Below, piece by piece: positions 7,693 through 16,716 of a stretch of DNA of 64,000 bases. Below the pieces are notes generated by a model. That model was given only the letters and a program-made list of their open reading frames with translations. It was not told the DNA's origin and ran no database searches. Origin of the DNA: Streptomyces albiflavescens (GTDB taxonomy: Bacteria > Actinomycetota > Actinomycetes > Streptomycetales > Streptomycetaceae). Position 1 is the first letter of the stretch; each line of letters starts with the position of its first letter. The position numbers and the translations under genes are program-made. The stretch spans positions 337,960 to 401,959 of the forward strand of contig NZ_BMMM01000009.1 of assembly GCF_014645835.1 (NCBI RefSeq), in the 5' to 3' direction.

Positions 7693-8487
7693 ATGCGACG
7701 CCTGTTCCCTGTGACCTATGAAACAGCAGCCCAGGCCTCGGGCGGGGCCCCTGAGGCGGATGTGACGGACCGGGAGTGGGGGCTCGGGGAACTGGCGGAG
7801 GCCTACGCCTACCCCGACCGCCGGGAGCCCTGGCTGCGCGGCAACATGGTCTCCACGCTCGACGGTGCGGCCCAGCACGACGGGCGCTCACAGCCCATCT
7901 CCAGCGCCACCGACATGCGGATCTTCGGGGTGCTGAGGGGGCTCGCCGACGTGGTGGTCGTCGGCGCCGAAACCGTACGCCAGGAGGGCTATCGTCCGGC
8001 ACGCGCGCGTGAGGCCTTCGCGGAGCTCCGGGAGGCGGCCGGACAGGGCCCCGCGCCCGCCATCGCCGTGGTCACCGCGAGCCTCGACCTGGACTTCTCG
8101 CTGCCGCTCTTCACCTCGCCCCTGGTGCCCACGCTGGTGCTGACGGGTGCCGGGGCGGCACCCGACCGGGTCGCGGCGGCCGAGAAGGCGGGCGCCCAGG
8201 TGGTGATCGCCGGGGACGGGATGGGGGTGGACCCGGCCCGCGCGGTGCGGGCCCTCGGGGAACTCGGTCTGACCCGGCTGCTGACCGAGGGCGGGCCCCG
8301 GCTGCTCGGCCAGTTCGTCGCGGGGGGAGTGCTCGACGAGCTCTGCCTGACCTTGTCGCCGATGCTCGCCGCCGGTGACGCGCAGCGCATCGCCGGGGGG
8401 CCCTCGATGGCGGTCCCGGCGAGATTCGAACTCGTGTCGCTACTGGAGGAGGCCGGGTTCCTGTACAGCCGATACCGTCGGTCCTGA
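7693..8487 (+). CDS. RibD C-terminal-type pyrimidine reductase family protein
   Basis: 264 residues matching the RibD_C (DHFR-like) fold: NMVSTLDGAAQHDGRS near residue 52, the DVVVVGAETVRQEGYRP block, and LLTEGGPRLLGQFVAGGVLDEL near the C-terminus. The family reduces pyrimidine-type substrates with NADPH. The deaminase domain of RibD is absent, and there are no riboflavin genes nearby, so the substrate is unknown. It is transcribed divergently from zapE with almost no intergenic space. Confidence 0.8.
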   Translation: MRRLFPVTYETAAQASGGAPEADVTDREWGLGELAEAYAYPDRREPWLRGNMVSTLDGAAQHDGRSQPISSATDMRIFGVLRGLADVVVVGAETVRQEGYRPARAREAFAELREAAGQGPAPAIAVVTASLDLDFSLPLFTSPLVPTLVLTGAGAAPDRVAAAEKAGAQVVIAGDGMGVDPARAVRALGELGLTRLLTEGGPRLLGQFVAGGVLDELCLTLSPMLAAGDAQRIAGGPSMAVPARFELVSLLEEAGFLYSRYRRS

Positions 8488-8546
8488 CAAGTCGGTGAAA
8501 TCCCTTATTTCGGTTATCTTCCGCTGGGCACACTAAATCTCGCAGA

Positions 8547-8564
8547 CCCCGTACGGTCACGGGG
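8547..8564 (+). terminator. Possible small terminator after the RibD-like gene
   Basis: A 6-bp stem (CCCCGT with ACGGGG) and a 6-nt loop, 60 bp past the stop codon. It is short and lacks a U run, so support is weak. Confidence 0.3.
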
Positions 8565-8620
8565 CAGGATGGTTTCCGCAGGGGCCTGGGACGGGCCCAT
8601 GGAGGAGAAGGGCGCCTGTC

Positions 8621-9094
8621 GTGTTCACAAGCGTATTGATGATCGAGAAGGCCCTGACGTCCGCCGACGTGGAGTTCGTCACCACCTTGCACGGCGACGA
8701 GACGGTCGCCTTCCACGTGCTGCTCCAGCCGCGTGGGGACCAGGCGGACCGGCTGCTGCGGGCGATCGACGATGTGGCGCTCGGTGAGCTGGACGAGGCG
8801 GCCCACGAGCGAGAGACGCCGGAGGGCGAGGCGGCGGTCGGACAGGGGCAGCAGGCCCTCGACGTGTCCCTGCTGGCCCTGCGCTCGGCCGGCAGCGAGG
8901 CCGAGGGCCGGCTCATCGAGGACCATCCGCTGGACGCGCTGAAGGCCCTGGTCGACGAGATCGACGCCGACGAGGTCATCGTGCTGACCGACCCCCACTA
9001 CGTGGAAGAGTTCTTCCACCGTGACTGGGCCTCCCGGGCTCGCCACAAGGTGGGCGTGCCGGTCCTGAAACTGTTCTCGCACAGCAAGGTGTGA
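8621..9094 (+). CDS. Conserved actinobacterial protein of unknown function
   Basis: 157 residues with no signal or membrane segment. The C-terminal part (LIEDHPLDALKALVDEIDADEVIVLTDPHYVEEFFHRDW) has an alternating strand/helix pattern like a universal-stress-protein or HUP-type fold, but I see no nucleotide-binding motif. Similar proteins have sometimes been labelled indole-3-glycerol phosphate synthase, which the sequence does not support. The GTG at 8621 follows GGAGGAGAAGGG. It lies upstream of murC. Confidence 0.65.
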   Translation: MFTSVLMIEKALTSADVEFVTTLHGDETVAFHVLLQPRGDQADRLLRAIDDVALGELDEAAHERETPEGEAAVGQGQQALDVSLLALRSAGSEAEGRLIEDHPLDALKALVDEIDADEVIVLTDPHYVEEFFHRDWASRARHKVGVPVLKLFSHSKV

Positions 9095-9220
9095 CCGCTG
9101 CCGCTGCCGCCGTTGGGCCCGCCGTGGGGCACGTGGGGGGTGTTGACGGCTGTCGGCCGCGGGTCCGTCCGTCGCGGCCGGTCGCGCCCACGCGGCGGAG
9201 CCGCACAAAGTCACAGCCCC

Positions 9221-9238
9221 GCGCCCCTTGCGGGGCGC
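9221..9238. repeat. GC-rich intergenic palindrome
   Basis: GCGCCCC-ttgc-GGGGCGC in the 229-bp gap before murC. This wording (CCCCGCGCCCC...) is common between Streptomyces genes and recurs in stronger form at 41278-41313. It may act as a terminator for the upstream gene. Confidence 0.45.
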
Positions 9239-9323
9239 TGCCCGCGCCACGGCATAGGCTGGGGGCGCGCTCCTTCACGAGGGCGCACTTCAGCCTCGTA
9301 CCGGATCTTGGGGAGAACAGCGC

Positions 9324-10715
9324 ATGGCACCCGGCCTTCCTACCGCCATGGACCGACCGCACTTCATCGGCATCGGCGGCGCCGGAATGTCGGGCATCGC
9401 GAAGATCCTCGCGCAGCGCGGGGCCAAGGTGGCGGGCAGCGACGCGAAGGAGTCCGCGACCGCCGAGGCCCTGCGCGCGCTCGGCGCGACGGTGCACATC
9501 GGGCACGCGGCCGACCACCTGGCGTCCGACGCCACCTGCGTCGTGGTCTCCTCCGCGATCCGCCCGGACAACCCGGAGCTGGCCCGCGCCGCGGAGCTCG
9601 GCATCCCGGTGGTCCACCGCTCGGACGCCCTCGCCCGGCTGATGGACGGCCTGCGCCCCATCGCGGTCGCGGGCACCCACGGCAAGACGACCACGACGTC
9701 GATGCTGGCGGTGTCCCTGTCCACCCTGGGCCTGTCCCCGTCGTACGCGATCGGCGGCGACCTCGACGCCCCCGGTTCGAACGCGCTGCACGGCGAGGGC
9801 GAGATCTTCGTCGCCGAGGCCGACGAGTCGGACCGCAGCTTCCACAAGTACGCGCCCGAGGTGGCGATCGTGCTGAACGTGGAGCTGGACCACCACGCCA
9901 ACTACGCGTCCATGGACGAGATCTACGAGTCCTTCGAGACGTTCGTGGACCGCGTCACCGAGGGCGGCACGCTGGTGATCTCGGCGGACCACGAGGGCGC
10001 CCGCGAGCTGACGCGCCGCGTCACGGCCCGTGACGTCCGCGTGGTGACGTACGGCGACGCGGCGGACGCGGACGTCCGTGTGCTCTCCGTGGTCCCGCAG
10101 GGCCTGAAGAGCGAGGTGACGGTACGCCTGGACGGCTCGGAGCTGACCTTCACGGTCTCCGTCCCCGGCCGCCACTACGCGCACAACGCGGTGGCCGCGC
10201 TGGCGGCGGGCGTGGCGCTTGGCATTCCGGCCACCGAGCTGGCCCCCGCGCTCGCGTCCTACACCGGTGTGAAGCGCCGCCTCCAGCTGAAGGGCGAGGA
10301 GGCGGGCGTCCAGGTCATCGACTCCTACGCGCACCACCCGACGGAGATGACGGCCGACCTGGAGGCGATGCGCGCGGCGGCCGGTGACGCCCGCATCCTG
10401 GTGGTCTTTCAGCCCCACCTGTTCTCCCGCACCCAGGAGTTGGGCAAGGAGATGGGCGAGGCCCTGTCCCTCGCGGACGCCTCGGTCGTCCTGGACATCT
10501 ACCCGGCCCGCGAGGACCCGATTCCGGGCGTCACCAGCGAGCTGATCATCAAGGCGGCACGTGCGGCGGGCGCGGAGGTGACGCCGGTCCACGACAAGGC
10601 AGAGGTGCCCTCCGTCGTCGCGGGAATGGCGAAGCCCGGTGATCTCGTTCTCACCATGGGCGCGGGCGACGTCACGGACCTCGGACCCGAGATCCTGACC
10701 CGCCTGTCGCAGTAG
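9324..10715 (+). CDS. murC: UDP-N-acetylmuramate--L-alanine ligase
   Basis: A 463-residue cytoplasmic Mur ligase that adds L-alanine to UDP-MurNAc in peptidoglycan precursor synthesis. The N-terminal Rossmann motif HFIGIGGAGMSGIA (residues 13-26) is followed by the ATP-binding AGTHGKTTTTSML (from 116), the central EADESDRSF and NVELDHHANY blocks, and the C-terminal YAHHPTEM and FQPHLFSR blocks. The length is normal. The start has GGGGAG 9 nt upstream. It is followed by msrB, a pairing also remembered from S. coelicolor. Confidence 0.95.
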   Translation: MAPGLPTAMDRPHFIGIGGAGMSGIAKILAQRGAKVAGSDAKESATAEALRALGATVHIGHAADHLASDATCVVVSSAIRPDNPELARAAELGIPVVHRSDALARLMDGLRPIAVAGTHGKTTTTSMLAVSLSTLGLSPSYAIGGDLDAPGSNALHGEGEIFVAEADESDRSFHKYAPEVAIVLNVELDHHANYASMDEIYESFETFVDRVTEGGTLVISADHEGARELTRRVTARDVRVVTYGDAADADVRVLSVVPQGLKSEVTVRLDGSELTFTVSVPGRHYAHNAVAALAAGVALGIPATELAPALASYTGVKRRLQLKGEEAGVQVIDSYAHHPTEMTADLEAMRAAAGDARILVVFQPHLFSRTQELGKEMGEALSLADASVVLDIYPAREDPIPGVTSELIIKAARAAGAEVTPVHDKAEVPSVVAGMAKPGDLVLTMGAGDVTDLGPEILTRLSQ

Positions 10716-10750
10716 CCATACGCCGTATTTGTAGTGAGGGGTTGAGCTTC

Positions 10751-11158
10751 ATGTCGTACGACATCGAAAAGCCGGACGAGCAGTGGCGCGCGGAGCTGAC
10801 CCCGGCTGAGTACGCGGTCCTTCGCAAGGCGGGCACCGAGCCCGCCTTCACGGGCGAGTACACCGACACCAAGACCGAGGGCGTCTACTCCTGCCGCGCC
10901 TGCGGCGCCGAACTCTTCACGTCCAACGAGAAGTTCGAGTCGCACTGCGGCTGGCCGTCCTTCTTCGACCCGAAGGACACCGACGCGGTCGAGCTGATCG
11001 AGGACCCGTCGTACGGGATGGTGCGGACCGAGGTGCGGTGCGCTCGGTGCGGGTCGCATCTTGGGCATGTCTTCGAGGGCGAGGGGTATCCGACCCCGAC
11101 CGACCAGCGGTACTGCATCAACAGCATTTCGTTGCGGCTGACGACTGACGAGAGCTGA
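10751..11158 (+). CDS. msrB: Peptide-methionine (R)-S-oxide reductase
   Basis: A 135-residue MsrB repairing methionine-R-sulfoxide in oxidised proteins with thioredoxin as reductant. Structural zinc ligands are two CxxC pairs (C48/C51 and C97/C100). The catalytic cysteine is C122 in QRYCINSISL. FESHCGWPSF and GSHLGHVFEG are standard family blocks. The ATG at 10751 fits family N-termini better than the TTG at 10742. It is 35 bp downstream of murC and probably co-transcribed. Confidence 0.93.
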   Translation: MSYDIEKPDEQWRAELTPAEYAVLRKAGTEPAFTGEYTDTKTEGVYSCRACGAELFTSNEKFESHCGWPSFFDPKDTDAVELIEDPSYGMVRTEVRCARCGSHLGHVFEGEGYPTPTDQRYCINSISLRLTTDES

Positions 11159-11645
11159 GACCGGGCGCAGGCATGCGCCGGTGACGGGCGCCCACTTCGG
11201 CTGTGCGTAAGGGCAGCCGCGGTGCCCGTCGCCGGGGGCGCATAGGGCGCGTGGAGGCAATCTCCGGCACACCCGATCCACCAAATGCGACGCGTTGAGT
11301 GTTTGGCATGCTGTTCGGTGATGCGCGATGAGATCGACTGAGACCCCAGAGCCCCCGAGCGTCCCAAAAAGCACCCGCATTACCCTTCGGTAACATCATT
11401 GCGGTGTCGGCTCGCGAATCTGGAGTAGTGAACTCCGAATGCGCAAACGCGGAGATCGCTGCTCCGAGCGGCGGCCCGTTTCCATGTGGAGGCTGCCGGG
11501 TATTTACCTCGCAGCCCAGGTGAAACGCCTTCCGGTCGGACACACTCCGCAGGGCTGACTCCAGGTACTTCGATCTGCCCGGAAGTGCCGCTTGAGAGAT
11601 AAGTGGCCGTGAGTGGAAAGACGTATAAGCGGGGGGCGTGCCGCG
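11159..11645. other. Gene-free stretch at the left edge of an accessory segment
   Basis: I find no supported gene in these 487 bp. G+C drops compared with murC-msrB. An imperfect inverted repeat (ATTACC-cttc-GGTAAC, about 11379-11394) may be an operator. The only ribosome binding site seen is the G-run before the ATG at 11646. Confidence 0.5.
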
Positions 11646-12326
11646 ATGAATGAGCGGTTCAGGCAATTCGGTGTGACGGTGGGGGCGGTCCTGATCGCGT
11701 GCTTTGGTTGCGCGGCCCTGAGCGTACTGCTTGTGCAGATACCTGCCCTCCAGAGTGACAGCAGCAGCAATGCCGGGCAAGCGTTCGGCGCGGCATCGGC
11801 GGCGAGTTCCACCGCGGTTCTCTTCTATATGGCGCGGACCATGCGCATGCAGAAAAAGGAATCTGAACTGCAGCGACTCGCGCTCCAGTCCCAGCTGGAA
11901 GCTCTCGAGGCGCAATGCCATGTGGCTGGGCTGTCCAAGGGGGAGCTTCATCGAACGTCCGAGGCCTTGATTCGTGGCCTGCACATGTCGATATTGAAGA
12001 TGGCCATGGACGATCCGGAATTGGCCGCCACCTGGCCTTCGTTCGGTCGGGACGAGTCCGCCTCGCGCAACAGGCAGTTTCTCTACATGAACCAGGTGCT
12101 GTCGCTGCAGATGCTCGCCTTCGAGATGGGCTACACAGAACGCCATGTCGAAGCATCACTGCGATCGCTTTTCGTCAACCCGCTCTGGCGGGAATTCTGG
12201 GAGAGTCGCCGTCCCTCCCGCGCGCAGAACATCCCTCCGGACACTCTCGAAGGAGAGTTCTCTCGAATCGTTGAACGCGCCTATGAAGCAGCAGTCGGAG
12301 CCACGCCGCTGAGGCGGCATGGCTAG
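11646..12326 (+). CDS. DUF6082-type membrane protein
   Basis: 226 residues. The N-terminus has one clear membrane helix (VTVGAVLIACFGCAALSVLLVQI) and a weaker hydrophobic stretch (AFGAASAASSTAVLFYMA). A cytoplasmic helical region with paired charged residues follows, including ALIRGLHMSILKMAMDDPEL and FLYMNQVLSLQMLAFEMGY, as in the Streptomyces DUF6082 family. The function is unknown. Its codon use is less GC3-biased than neighbours, which suggests accessory origin. Confidence 0.65.
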   Translation: MNERFRQFGVTVGAVLIACFGCAALSVLLVQIPALQSDSSSNAGQAFGAASAASSTAVLFYMARTMRMQKKESELQRLALQSQLEALEAQCHVAGLSKGELHRTSEALIRGLHMSILKMAMDDPELAATWPSFGRDESASRNRQFLYMNQVLSLQMLAFEMGYTERHVEASLRSLFVNPLWREFWESRRPSRAQNIPPDTLEGEFSRIVERAYEAAVGATPLRRHG

Positions 12327-12385
12327 ACTGCGGAGCGAAGCGGACGGGTTCGATGATTCGCGCGGCGTTGTGGAATGGGATGCGG

Positions 12386-12619
12386 CTACGACGCGGGGAT
12401 GTCCGCCCGGGCGCCGACAAGGACTTCCCGCGGCACGACAATCACACGTTCTTTCGGACCCACTCCGGCGTCGCCGGGAAGAATGTCACGGAATTCTTCC
12501 GTCATGTCCATTCCGATGATCGCGAAGCGGCCATCGCTGAGTTCGAAAACATCGGGGCAATTGGTGTCGGTCAGGCACCCTCGGGCCTGGGGCGACTTGC
12601 CGAGACGACGCTTCACCAT
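12386..12619 (-). CDS. Small conserved hypothetical protein
   Basis: A 77-residue product, MVKRRLGKSPQARGCLTDTN at its start, with a compact beta-like middle (CPDVFELSDGRFAIIGMDMT) and ending RADIPAS. Such small proteins are common in Streptomyces near DUF6879-type and XRE regulator genes, but no such partner is next to it here. The ATG at 12619 is preferred over the GTG at 12631 because GGAG would be too close to the latter. No function is assigned. Confidence 0.55.
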   Translation of the reverse strand: MVKRRLGKSPQARGCLTDTNCPDVFELSDGRFAIIGMDMTEEFRDILPGDAGVGPKERVIVVPREVLVGARADIPAS

Positions 12620-12854
12620 CAATGCGAACACTCCGGAGATAGATCAGCGCGTCGGGGCGCCAAGATGTGCGGAAAGGTAGGGCGAGGGTACTCGCAATGA
12701 TGGTGAAATTCCAGCTCAAAGCGCGCATTGATGGAACGGCTCTAAAATGTCGATATGCGGGCATGGTGACCAGTCGCGCATCGGTGAATCGAACGAATGG
12801 CGGAAATGCCTGCCGGCCGTGATGATGTGCGGCACTCCGCCGCGTCGGGTGCGG

Positions 12855-14942
12855 TCAGTCGATGAAGTCGGCGACGAGGGTGGCGAATTCGTCGGGGGTG
12901 CCCAGGCGGATGCCGAGGGTCTCGGCCTTGGCGCGTTTGGATCCGGCGCCTTCTCCGGCGACGACCAGGGTGGTCTTCTTGGAGACGCTGGAGGAGGCGC
13001 GGCCGCCGGCGCGTTCGATGAGCTCGTTCATCTGGTTGCGGCTGAGCTTCTCCAGCGCTCCGGTCATCGCGCCGGTGACGACGACGGTCATCCCGGCCAG
13101 CGGCCCGCCCATCGGCTCCGCGGTCTCTCCGCCGCTGTCGGCGTCGCCCGCAGCAGTGCCCTGCGGCGTGGCGCCGGGCTCGGTCATGTTCACTCCGGCC
13201 GCCGCGAGCTTGTCGATGAGCGGGGCGAGGTCGGAGAGTTCGGCGACGATGGACGGGGCCTTCTCGGTACCGATGCCCTCGACCCGCTGCATCGCTTCGG
13301 CGTCGGCGGCGCGGATGTTGTCCATGGTCGCGAAGTACCGGGCGATGCGGCGGGACATGGACCGGCCGGTGCCGCGGACGCCGAGCGCGCACAACACGCG
13401 TGACAGCGGCTGCCCCTTGGCCGCACTGATGGCGGTGAGGAGGTTGTCGGTGCTGGTTTCCCCCATCCGTTCCAGATCGAGCAACTGGTCGCGGGTGAGG
13501 GTGAACAGGTCGGCGAGATCGGCGACCAGACCGGCTTCGACCAGCTGAATCACTCGGGTGTGGCCGAGGCCTTCGATGTCGAGCTGGTCGCGGCCGGCGG
13601 CGTAGGAGAGGGCTGCGACCAGGTGGCAGTTGCGGCCGTTCTCGCAGCGCCACCGTTGCTCGCTGGTGTCGATGCCGGCGCCGCAGCGCGGGCAGACCTC
13701 GGGGAAGACGATCGCTTGCTCGTCGCCGGTGCGCAGGTGGGCGACGGGAGCCTCGATGCGCGGGATGACGTCGCCGGCGCGGTGGACCATGACATGGTCG
13801 CCCAGGCGCAGGTCGCGGCGGGTGATGTCGGCCGGGTTGTGGAGGGTGGCGTACGTGATGGTGGAGCCGTCGATCTCGACCGGTTCGAGGACGGCGCGCG
13901 GGGCGATGATGCCGGTGCGGCCCACGTTCCACTCCACCTCCAGCAGTCGGGTGATCTTCTCCACGGCCGGCAGCTTGTAGGCGATCGCCCAGCGCGGGGC
14001 GCGCGAACCGGATCCGGCGGCCCGCTGGTCGGCGGCCAGGTCCGCCTTGATGACGATGCCGTCGATCCCGAACGGCAGCTCGGCCCGCAGCGCGGCGATC
14101 TCCTCAACGCGCGCCAGGACCTGCTCGGCCGTTTCAGCCGTGACGCCGGGCACGGCGGTGCGGGCGGTGGTGTTCACGCCGAGCTCGGCGGCCTGCGTCA
14201 TCAGGGCGCTGTGCGCGCTCTCGCCCAGCCGCGCCGTCAGCGCCGCATCGGTGTCGGGCAGCGGGAGCAGGCCGTAGCCGAAGAACGTCATCGGCACGGT
14301 GTACGCGCGGTCCTTGGCGCGCAGCGTGCCCGCCGCGGCGTTGCGCGGGTTGGCGAACGGCTGCCCGCCGTGCGCGGCGCGTACCTCGTTGGCATGCTCG
14401 AACTGGTCCGTGGTCATCAGGACCTCGCCGCGCACCTCCACCGTGACCGGCTCGACGAGCTCCCGAGGCAGGCCTTCGACGGTGCCGATCGCATGTGAGA
14501 CGTCCTCCCCGGCCGTCCCGTCGCCGCGGGTGATCAGCCTGGTGAGGCGGCCGCGGGTGTAGCGGGCGGCGATCGCGAGTCCGTCCAGTTTCGGTTCGAC
14601 GCTGAATCGTTCCGCTTCGTGGCCGATGCGCCGGGCCAATGACGCGGTCCAGGCGGTGAACTCCTCGGGCGAGAACACGTTGTCCAGGCTCAGCATCGCC
14701 ACCGTGTGCGGGACATCCCCCTCTGCAGCGCCCCCGGCGACCTTCCCGGTGGGCGAGTCGGGCAGCACCTCGTCGGGGTGATCGGCCTCCCACGCCGCGA
14801 TGCCGCGCACCAGCCGGTCGTAGGCGTCGTCGTCCAGTACCGACGTACCGCCCGCGTAGTAGGCGGCCGACGCCTTCACCGCGTCCTCGACCGCCTGCGC
14901 GTAGGCGGCGGCATCCACGATCACTGCAACAGGTGTTGTCAT
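12855..14942 (-). CDS. ligA: NAD-dependent DNA ligase, probably an accessory second copy
   Basis: A 695-residue LigA that seals nicks in DNA using NAD+. Domain order is Ia/adenylation (active Lys118 in SVEPKLDGLAI), OB fold, Cys4 zinc finger (CPRCGAG...CENGRNC), helix-hairpin-helix region, and C-terminal BRCT (MTVVVTGAMTGALEKLSRNQ). It looks intact. The ATG at 14942 starts the usual N-terminus; an upstream extension to 14996 runs into repeats. It stands alone next to an initiator tRNA, not in the usual housekeeping context, so I infer a second copy. Confidence 0.85.
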   Translation of the reverse strand: MTTPVAVIVDAAAYAQAVEDAVKASAAYYAGGTSVLDDDAYDRLVRGIAAWEADHPDEVLPDSPTGKVAGGAAEGDVPHTVAMLSLDNVFSPEEFTAWTASLARRIGHEAERFSVEPKLDGLAIAARYTRGRLTRLITRGDGTAGEDVSHAIGTVEGLPRELVEPVTVEVRGEVLMTTDQFEHANEVRAAHGGQPFANPRNAAAGTLRAKDRAYTVPMTFFGYGLLPLPDTDAALTARLGESAHSALMTQAAELGVNTTARTAVPGVTAETAEQVLARVEEIAALRAELPFGIDGIVIKADLAADQRAAGSGSRAPRWAIAYKLPAVEKITRLLEVEWNVGRTGIIAPRAVLEPVEIDGSTITYATLHNPADITRRDLRLGDHVMVHRAGDVIPRIEAPVAHLRTGDEQAIVFPEVCPRCGAGIDTSEQRWRCENGRNCHLVAALSYAAGRDQLDIEGLGHTRVIQLVEAGLVADLADLFTLTRDQLLDLERMGETSTDNLLTAISAAKGQPLSRVLCALGVRGTGRSMSRRIARYFATMDNIRAADAEAMQRVEGIGTEKAPSIVAELSDLAPLIDKLAAAGVNMTEPGATPQGTAAGDADSGGETAEPMGGPLAGMTVVVTGAMTGALEKLSRNQMNELIERAGGRASSSVSKKTTLVVAGEGAGSKRAKAETLGIRLGTPDEFATLVADFID

Positions 14943-14967
14943 GCCCGCCATCCTGCACGCCACCACT

Positions 14968-15009
14968 GACAACGCCCCGGGCGTGACCACCGACAACGCC
15001 CCGGGCGTG
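14968..15009. repeat. Two 18-bp direct repeats upstream of ligA
   Basis: GACAACGCCCCGGGCGTG occurs at 14968-14985 and 14992-15009, a 24-bp period. Each copy contains the palindrome ACGCCCCGGGCGT-like core. They lie just upstream of the ligA start codon and may be a doubled operator. Confidence 0.7.
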
Positions 15010-15033
15010 CGCGTTCAGCGCGCGAGACATGAC

Positions 15034-15063
15034 CGAGGGGCCGGCGAATTCGCCGGCCCCTCG
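15034..15063 (-). terminator. Terminator of the initiator tRNA gene
   Basis: A perfect palindrome, CGAGGGGCCGGCGAA and its complement, forms a stem just 3' of the tRNA. The minus strand leads from the tRNA end at 15072 straight into it. Confidence 0.8.
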
Positions 15064-15071
15064 GGTTTCAG

Positions 15072-15145
15072 TAGCGGGGACAGGATTTGAACCTGCGACC
15101 TCTGGGTTATGAGCCCAGCGAGCTACCGAGCTGCTCCACCCCGCG
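15072..15145 (-). tRNA. Initiator tRNA-fMet (CAT)
   Basis: The minus strand folds as a tRNA: acceptor CGCGGGG with CCCCGC, D arm GAGCAGCTCGGTAGCTC, anticodon arm CTGGG-CTCATAA-CCCAG, and TpsiC arm GCAGG-TTCAAAT-CCTGT. The anticodon is CAT. The unpaired first acceptor position (C1 with U72) and the three G:C pairs of the anticodon stem mark it as the initiator. CCA is not encoded. Confidence 0.93.
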
Positions 15146-15268
15146 TCGGATGACCCCACTCTACGCCAGGAATCGCGGCCTCCACACCAAGATCGCCCGT
15201 GACGAGGGGCACAGACAGCACCGGAGGCACCGGCAGCACCGGCGCGGTACGGGAGTTGCGCCTTCGGA

Positions 15269-16273
15269 TCACAGCGCCTTGCGGTGGACGAGGGCCGAGA
15301 GCACGAGTGCGCCCGGCAGCAGGGGCAGCCAGATCGTCAGGACGCGGTAGCCGATGACGGTCGCCGTGGACAGGTCCAGGGGGGCGTCCAGCGCGACCAT
15401 GGTGAACACCAGTGCCGCGTCCACGGGGCCGATGCCGCCCGGCGCGGGCACGGCTCCGACCGCGGTGCTGGCGGCGAGGAACGCGAACACCACCTGTGGC
15501 CAGGACAGCGGCAGACCCAGCGAGGCCCCGACCGAGGCGATCACGCTCGCCTGGAGCACCGGGGCGATGGCCGACCCGCCCCAGAGGGCGAGGACGCGGC
15601 TGGGCCGGGAGTGCAGCACCCGTACGTCGGTCAGAGCGGTGCGTACGAGGTCCAGGACGGGGCGACGCAGCGGACGTACCACCGTGATGAGCAGGGCCGG
15701 CACGGTCAGACCGATGGTCACGCCCCCGGCGATCAGGAGCAACGTCCGCTCGTCCGGGACGAGTTGACCGAGTCGCAGCAGGTCGGGGAAGGCCACCAGG
15801 AAGACGAGCAGCACCAGTGTCTTCGCGATCGGTTTGACCAGCGAGTACAGGGCGAGCGAGGCGGTGGCCCGGGCGAGCGGGATGCCGTGCCGCTGAAGAA
15901 AGCGCAGGGTGACCGCATGCGCGCCGATGCTCGCCGGAAGCACATGGTTCGCGGCGCCGGCAGCGAACTGCGACGCGAGGAGCGGCCCCGGCGGAAGCCT
16001 TTCCGGAATGGCTCCCTGCCGGACGACCGCGGCGGCCACCCAGCCCAGGCAGGTGAAGAAGAGCCCGGAAAGCAGCCACCAGGGGTCGGCGGAGGCCAGC
16101 CGGGCGGCGCCGTCGGACACCGCGTGCCAGTCGACCACCGCCCACGCTCCGATCAGCAGGAGCGGGACCAGACTCAGCACCCGGCCGGCCAGGCGTGCGG
16201 CGGAGGGGGAGCGGACGGGGGTTGCCGGGGCGGGGAGCGGCCCGGGGAGTTCATCGAGCGGGAGCAGGGACAC
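15269..16273 (-). CDS. UPF0104/lysylphosphatidylglycerol-synthase-type membrane protein
   Basis: 334 residues with seven or eight predicted membrane helices (for example LSLVPLLLIGAWAVVDW, LLLIAGGVTIGLTVPALLITVV, VIGYRVLTIWLPLLPGALVLSAL). The family blocks QFAAGAANHVLPASIGAHAVTLRFL, SLVKPIAKTLVLL and GAVPAPGGIGPVDAALVFTMV are visible. Related proteins are flippase-like parts of MprF or polyprenyl-linked glycosyl systems; no catalytic LPG synthase domain is present. The GTG at 16273 is chosen because the open frame upstream encodes a Pro/Arg-rich stretch without family character. Confidence 0.75.
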   Translation of the reverse strand: MSLLPLDELPGPLPAPATPVRSPSAARLAGRVLSLVPLLLIGAWAVVDWHAVSDGAARLASADPWWLLSGLFFTCLGWVAAAVVRQGAIPERLPPGPLLASQFAAGAANHVLPASIGAHAVTLRFLQRHGIPLARATASLALYSLVKPIAKTLVLLVFLVAFPDLLRLGQLVPDERTLLLIAGGVTIGLTVPALLITVVRPLRRPVLDLVRTALTDVRVLHSRPSRVLALWGGSAIAPVLQASVIASVGASLGLPLSWPQVVFAFLAASTAVGAVPAPGGIGPVDAALVFTMVALDAPLDLSTATVIGYRVLTIWLPLLPGALVLSALVHRKAL

Positions 16274-16716
16274 GGCGCACGTCGTCCTTCCACGTCGCGC
16301 ACCGCGCGGTGCGGGCGGACGGATACAAGGCGAGGCAGGAGGGGACGGCGGAAACGTGCCCGCTCGGTGTGACGCCATGGTGTCCGGGAGTCGAAGGAGC
16401 GCGGGCGGGTGGGCGACGCGGCCGACGCCCGTCGCCTCGCACTGCGCGTTCCTGACGCAGGTGATGCGTACGGGCCTGGTGAGCCGAACCGCTTCGAGGC
16501 ATGCGATTCCGATGCGGCGCTCCGGCCTACGTCGGGGTCCGGCCCGAGTGGACGTGTGTCGAGCCCCTGGTCTCCGTGTCGCGGCTGTCCGGAGAAGGTC
16601 CCCGGCTCCAACCCGCGAGGGCCTACCTGTCGTTCGGGGTCGTCGACGGCTCGGCCGACCTGTGGAACCGGACGGCCGAGCAGCCGGTGAAGCTGGAAGT
16701 TGAGACGGGCGGATGC
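16274..16716. other. Gene-free stretch between UPF0104 gene and the eight-gene operon
   Basis: Open frames exist on both strands, as always at this G+C, but none has a good ribosome binding site or a recognisable protein. It holds the promoter side of the UPF0104 gene and the 3' side of the zinc-finger gene. I see no clear terminator. Confidence 0.4.

Noticed and set aside
11159..15145. Integrated element in the 3' end of tRNA-fMet
   Set aside because: I could not find a second copy of the tRNA 3' end near msrB, and there is no integrase gene.
16500..16716. Possible plus-strand gene or tRNA-like remnant before the zinc-finger gene
   Set aside because: The frame has no good start, no family resemblance and runs into the antisense of the zinc-finger gene; the tRNA-like wording does not fold.
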